NCBI RefSeq assembly: GCF_002591915.1
Contig: NZ_NIHB01000001.1
Location: 659,805 to 723,804, forward strand
Direction of reading: 5' to 3'
Length of the DNA stretch: 64,000 nucleotides
Origin: Marinicella litoralis
Lineage (GTDB): Bacteria; Pseudomonadota; Gammaproteobacteria; Xanthomonadales; Marinicellaceae
The position numbers and the translations under genes are program-made. Positions within the stretch are counted from its first letter, which is position 1; the number at the start of each line of letters is the position of its first letter. The notes under the pieces are model-generated. The model worked only from the letters and a program-made list of their open reading frames with translations. It was not told the DNA's origin and did not search any database. This document shows, in pieces, positions 62,692 through 64,000 of this stretch.

Positions 62692-63090
62692 ATGAGTAAA
62701 ATTGAAATCACCATCAACGGCAAAACCCATACTTTTGAAGCAGGGGATCAAAATGCCATTAAAGACATGCCATGGCAAGAGCGAAAAGAACTCATTGGCA
62801 TTTTAGAACAAATCAAGCAAGTTGAATATGTAGACAATAAGCCAGCTGTAGAGAAGCAGGGTCTTTCCATCCTTACCACTGAAAAACAGATCAACCCCAC
62901 CCCTTCCGCCACAGCAACACCGGCCTATGACAAAGCGGTGAAACCTGGACAAGGTGATGTGGATTCCATCATGAATCGTTTGATTATGGAGGAAAAGAAG
63001 CATCAGTCCACCGTTCCTGACAGGGGAACTGTGATTAAATGGATGTTGGCGGTGATCGCTGTGATCATGGTGTTGGCATTGTTGTTCTGA
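62692..63090 (+). CDS. Tail-anchored protein of unknown function
   Basis: No family was recognised. The 132 residues have a soluble N-terminal domain (about 1-55, beginning with EITINGKTHTF), a Pro/Ala/Thr-rich linker (about 60-85), a charged helix (about 92-110, DVDSIMNRLIMEEKKH) and a C-terminal membrane helix (about 116-132, WMLAVIAVIMVLALLF) that ends the protein. It looks like a cytoplasmic tail-anchored protein. There is no link to neighbours. Confidence 0.75.
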   Translation: MSKIEITINGKTHTFEAGDQNAIKDMPWQERKELIGILEQIKQVEYVDNKPAVEKQGLSILTTEKQINPTPSATATPAYDKAVKPGQGDVDSIMNRLIMEEKKHQSTVPDRGTVIKWMLAVIAVIMVLALLF

Positions 63091-63102
63091 ATGCTGTATT
63101 AA

Positions 63103-63139
63103 CATCTATTGACTGCTGTTGATGTATAATCAATAGATG
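63103..63139. repeat. Inverted repeat with internal TATAAT before the methyltransferase gene
   Basis: CATCTATTGA at 63103-63112 and TCAATAGATG at 63130-63139 are exact ten-base inverted copies. A perfect TATAAT at 63125-63130 lies at the inner edge of the second arm. No good -35 stands at the right distance, so it is a possible activator- or repressor-controlled promoter. Confidence 0.5.
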
Positions 63140-63191
63140 ACGTAGCGATTCGATAGGATGATGGCTTGTTGCGAGTTATTAATACTTTGCG

Positions 63192-63857
63192 ATGAATAAC
63201 ATGCCAAACTTCAGAATCAAATTTCAAACCCTCGAGTTTTCCCACATTGACATTCACTTCAAAACCCTCAGGAGCAATCAAGAATTTGCCGACCCTGAAG
63301 GGGTTGCAGCCTCATTGGGTATTTCATCGGCCCAATGGCCTTTGTTTGGTGTGGTCTGGGAATCCAGCCAGGTGCTGGCGCATTTGATGGATGATTTAGA
63401 TACCGGCAAAAAGCGAATACTTGAGGTGGGATGTGGCATTGGATTATCGAGTTTGTTGCTCAATGCCAGAGGTGCGGCCATTACTGCCACTGATTACCAT
63501 CCTGAAGTGGGTGAATTTTTGATTGGCAATGCGGCATTGAATGAAGGCAGGAAAATCCCTTATTTAAGAACCAGCTGGGACAATCAAAACACCGGTTTGG
63601 GCCAATTTGATTTAATCATTGGCAGCGATTTATTGTATGAAAAGGAACATGTTGAATTGTTGTCGCAATTCATTCATCGCCATGCCAAACTCCAATGCGA
63701 GGTCATCTTGGTCGATCCAGGCCGAGGTTTTCATGCAAAATTCAGCAAAGCCATGATCCTTTTGGGGTATTCCCATAAGCAAAGCCATGTCAAAGCAGAA
63801 AATTATTTGTCAGAGAATTACTCAGGCCAAATACTGCGCTATGCAAAACCAGCATAA
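63192..63857 (+). CDS. SAM-dependent methyltransferase, METTL21/Methyltransf_16-like
   Basis: The 221 residues show a class I SAM-binding core: ILEVGCGIGLSSLLLNARGA at about 76-95, ITATDYHPEVGEFLIGNAALN and FDLIIGSDLLYEKEH, which matches the post-I motif of protein lysine methyltransferases in the METTL21 group. The N-terminal part (GVVWESSQVLAHLM) also fits. The substrate is unknown. Two ATGs are in frame, 63192 and 63201. Confidence 0.88.
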   Translation: MNNMPNFRIKFQTLEFSHIDIHFKTLRSNQEFADPEGVAASLGISSAQWPLFGVVWESSQVLAHLMDDLDTGKKRILEVGCGIGLSSLLLNARGAAITATDYHPEVGEFLIGNAALNEGRKIPYLRTSWDNQNTGLGQFDLIIGSDLLYEKEHVELLSQFIHRHAKLQCEVILVDPGRGFHAKFSKAMILLGYSHKQSHVKAENYLSENYSGQILRYAKPA

Positions 63858-63885
63858 TCAGCGTGTGATTTTGTGAGCCATCAGC

Positions 63886-63914
63886 TTGTTTGGAATTTCA
63901 AGGCTCGCTATAAT
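63886..63914 (+). promoter_or_regulatory. Predicted sigma-70 promoter at the right edge
   Basis: TTGTTT at 63886-63891, a 17-base spacer and a perfect TATAAT at 63909-63914. It is 30 bases before the ATG of the gene that leaves the window. Confidence 0.7.
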
Positions 63915-63943
63915 CTTGACTTTTCATCGGTAGCAAATAAAGC

Positions 63944-64000
63944 ATGATATTGACTTTGGGACCTTATAAAGCAGACACAAAGACCTACCGGGTGTCCCGA
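63944..64000 (+). CDS. Start of an unidentified gene, cut by the right edge
   Basis: An open frame begins at ATG 63944 and runs off the window. The 19 visible residues read MILTLGPYKADTKTYRVS and one more residue. A good promoter lies upstream, but no clear ribosome site is seen and the product cannot be identified. Confidence 0.45.
   Translation, partial: MILTLGPYKADTKTYRVSR

Noticed and set aside
63110-63130. TTGACT and TATAAT as a promoter pair
   Set aside because: Only 9 bases separate them, far too few for sigma-70; reported instead as an inverted repeat with a lone -10 box.
1-64000. tRNA, rRNA, CRISPR or mobile elements
   Set aside because: No cloverleaf-like gene, regularly spaced repeat, transposase, integrase or phage gene was found in any gap.

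Overview
The window looks like a chromosomal segment of a gammaproteobacterium. The evidence is the rimP-nusA-infB-rbfA-truB-rpsO-pnp transcription/translation cluster at the left, the cutA-dsbD-aroQ-accB-accC-prmA-DUF3426-fis-purH-purD string in the middle, and the yciO-scpA-scpB-rluB and tdk-fmt-rsmB-DUF4390-ntrY strings. The last two orders recall the Xanthomonadales/Lysobacterales side of the class, but the base composition is AT-leaning, as in marine relatives such as Marinicella. That genus hint is inference from gene order and protein flavour only. No rRNA, tRNA, CRISPR array, transposase, integrase or prophage gene was recognised.

Layout. 1-8.4 kb: translation and RNA-decay genes on the plus strand, with intrinsic terminators after rpsO and after pnp. 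8.5-13.1 kb: a small membrane protein, an M48 lipoprotein peptidase, and two unrecognised exported/membrane proteins on the minus strand. 13.3-16.7 kb: asparaginase-like protein, yciO, scpA, scpB, rluB. 16.7-22.5 kb (minus): gamma carbonic anhydrase, HD-type protein, SixA-like phosphatase and rhomboid protease, preceded by a qmcA-nfeD-lipoprotein operon. 22.6-27.4 kb (minus): a compact five-gene signalling operon holding a response regulator, a coiled-coil protein, a membrane BON/OmpA-like protein, a Ras-type small GTPase and a hybrid histidine kinase. 27.4-34.3 kb (minus): tdk, fmt, rsmB, DUF4390, ntrY, aldehyde dehydrogenase. 34.7-46.6 kb (plus): an EAL-domain c-di-GMP protein, then the cutA to purD housekeeping string. 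46.7-50.9 kb: hemolysin III-family gene, then apbE divergent from a porin / FMN-binding / PepSY-like operon whose promoter coincides with a strong Fur-box match. 50.9-52.2 kb: an ECF sigma factor module. 52.2-64 kb: accessory enzymes and regulators, including a tandem membrane-protein/XRE module and a MarR/hydrolase divergent pair.

Three systems stand out. (1) The five-gene operon at 22578-27365 joins two-component proteins to a eukaryotic-looking Ras-family GTPase that lacks the catalytic glutamine, plus a transmembrane partner with a possible roadblock/LC7-like cytoplasmic fold. This is the best candidate for an undescribed signalling system. (2) The apbE/porin/FMN-bind/PepSY locus looks like an iron-responsive extracytoplasmic flavin reductase: ApbE would attach FMN to the SGAT motif of the neighbouring protein. 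(3) The DsbD homologue carries two tandem N-terminal alpha domains, each with an intact cysteine pair.

Many neighbouring genes overlap by exactly four bases (ATGA), so translational coupling is common. Start sites were adjusted from the longest open frame where a Shine-Dalgarno sequence, a signal peptide or family length argued for it. All family assignments are from reading the sequence; no database search was run.
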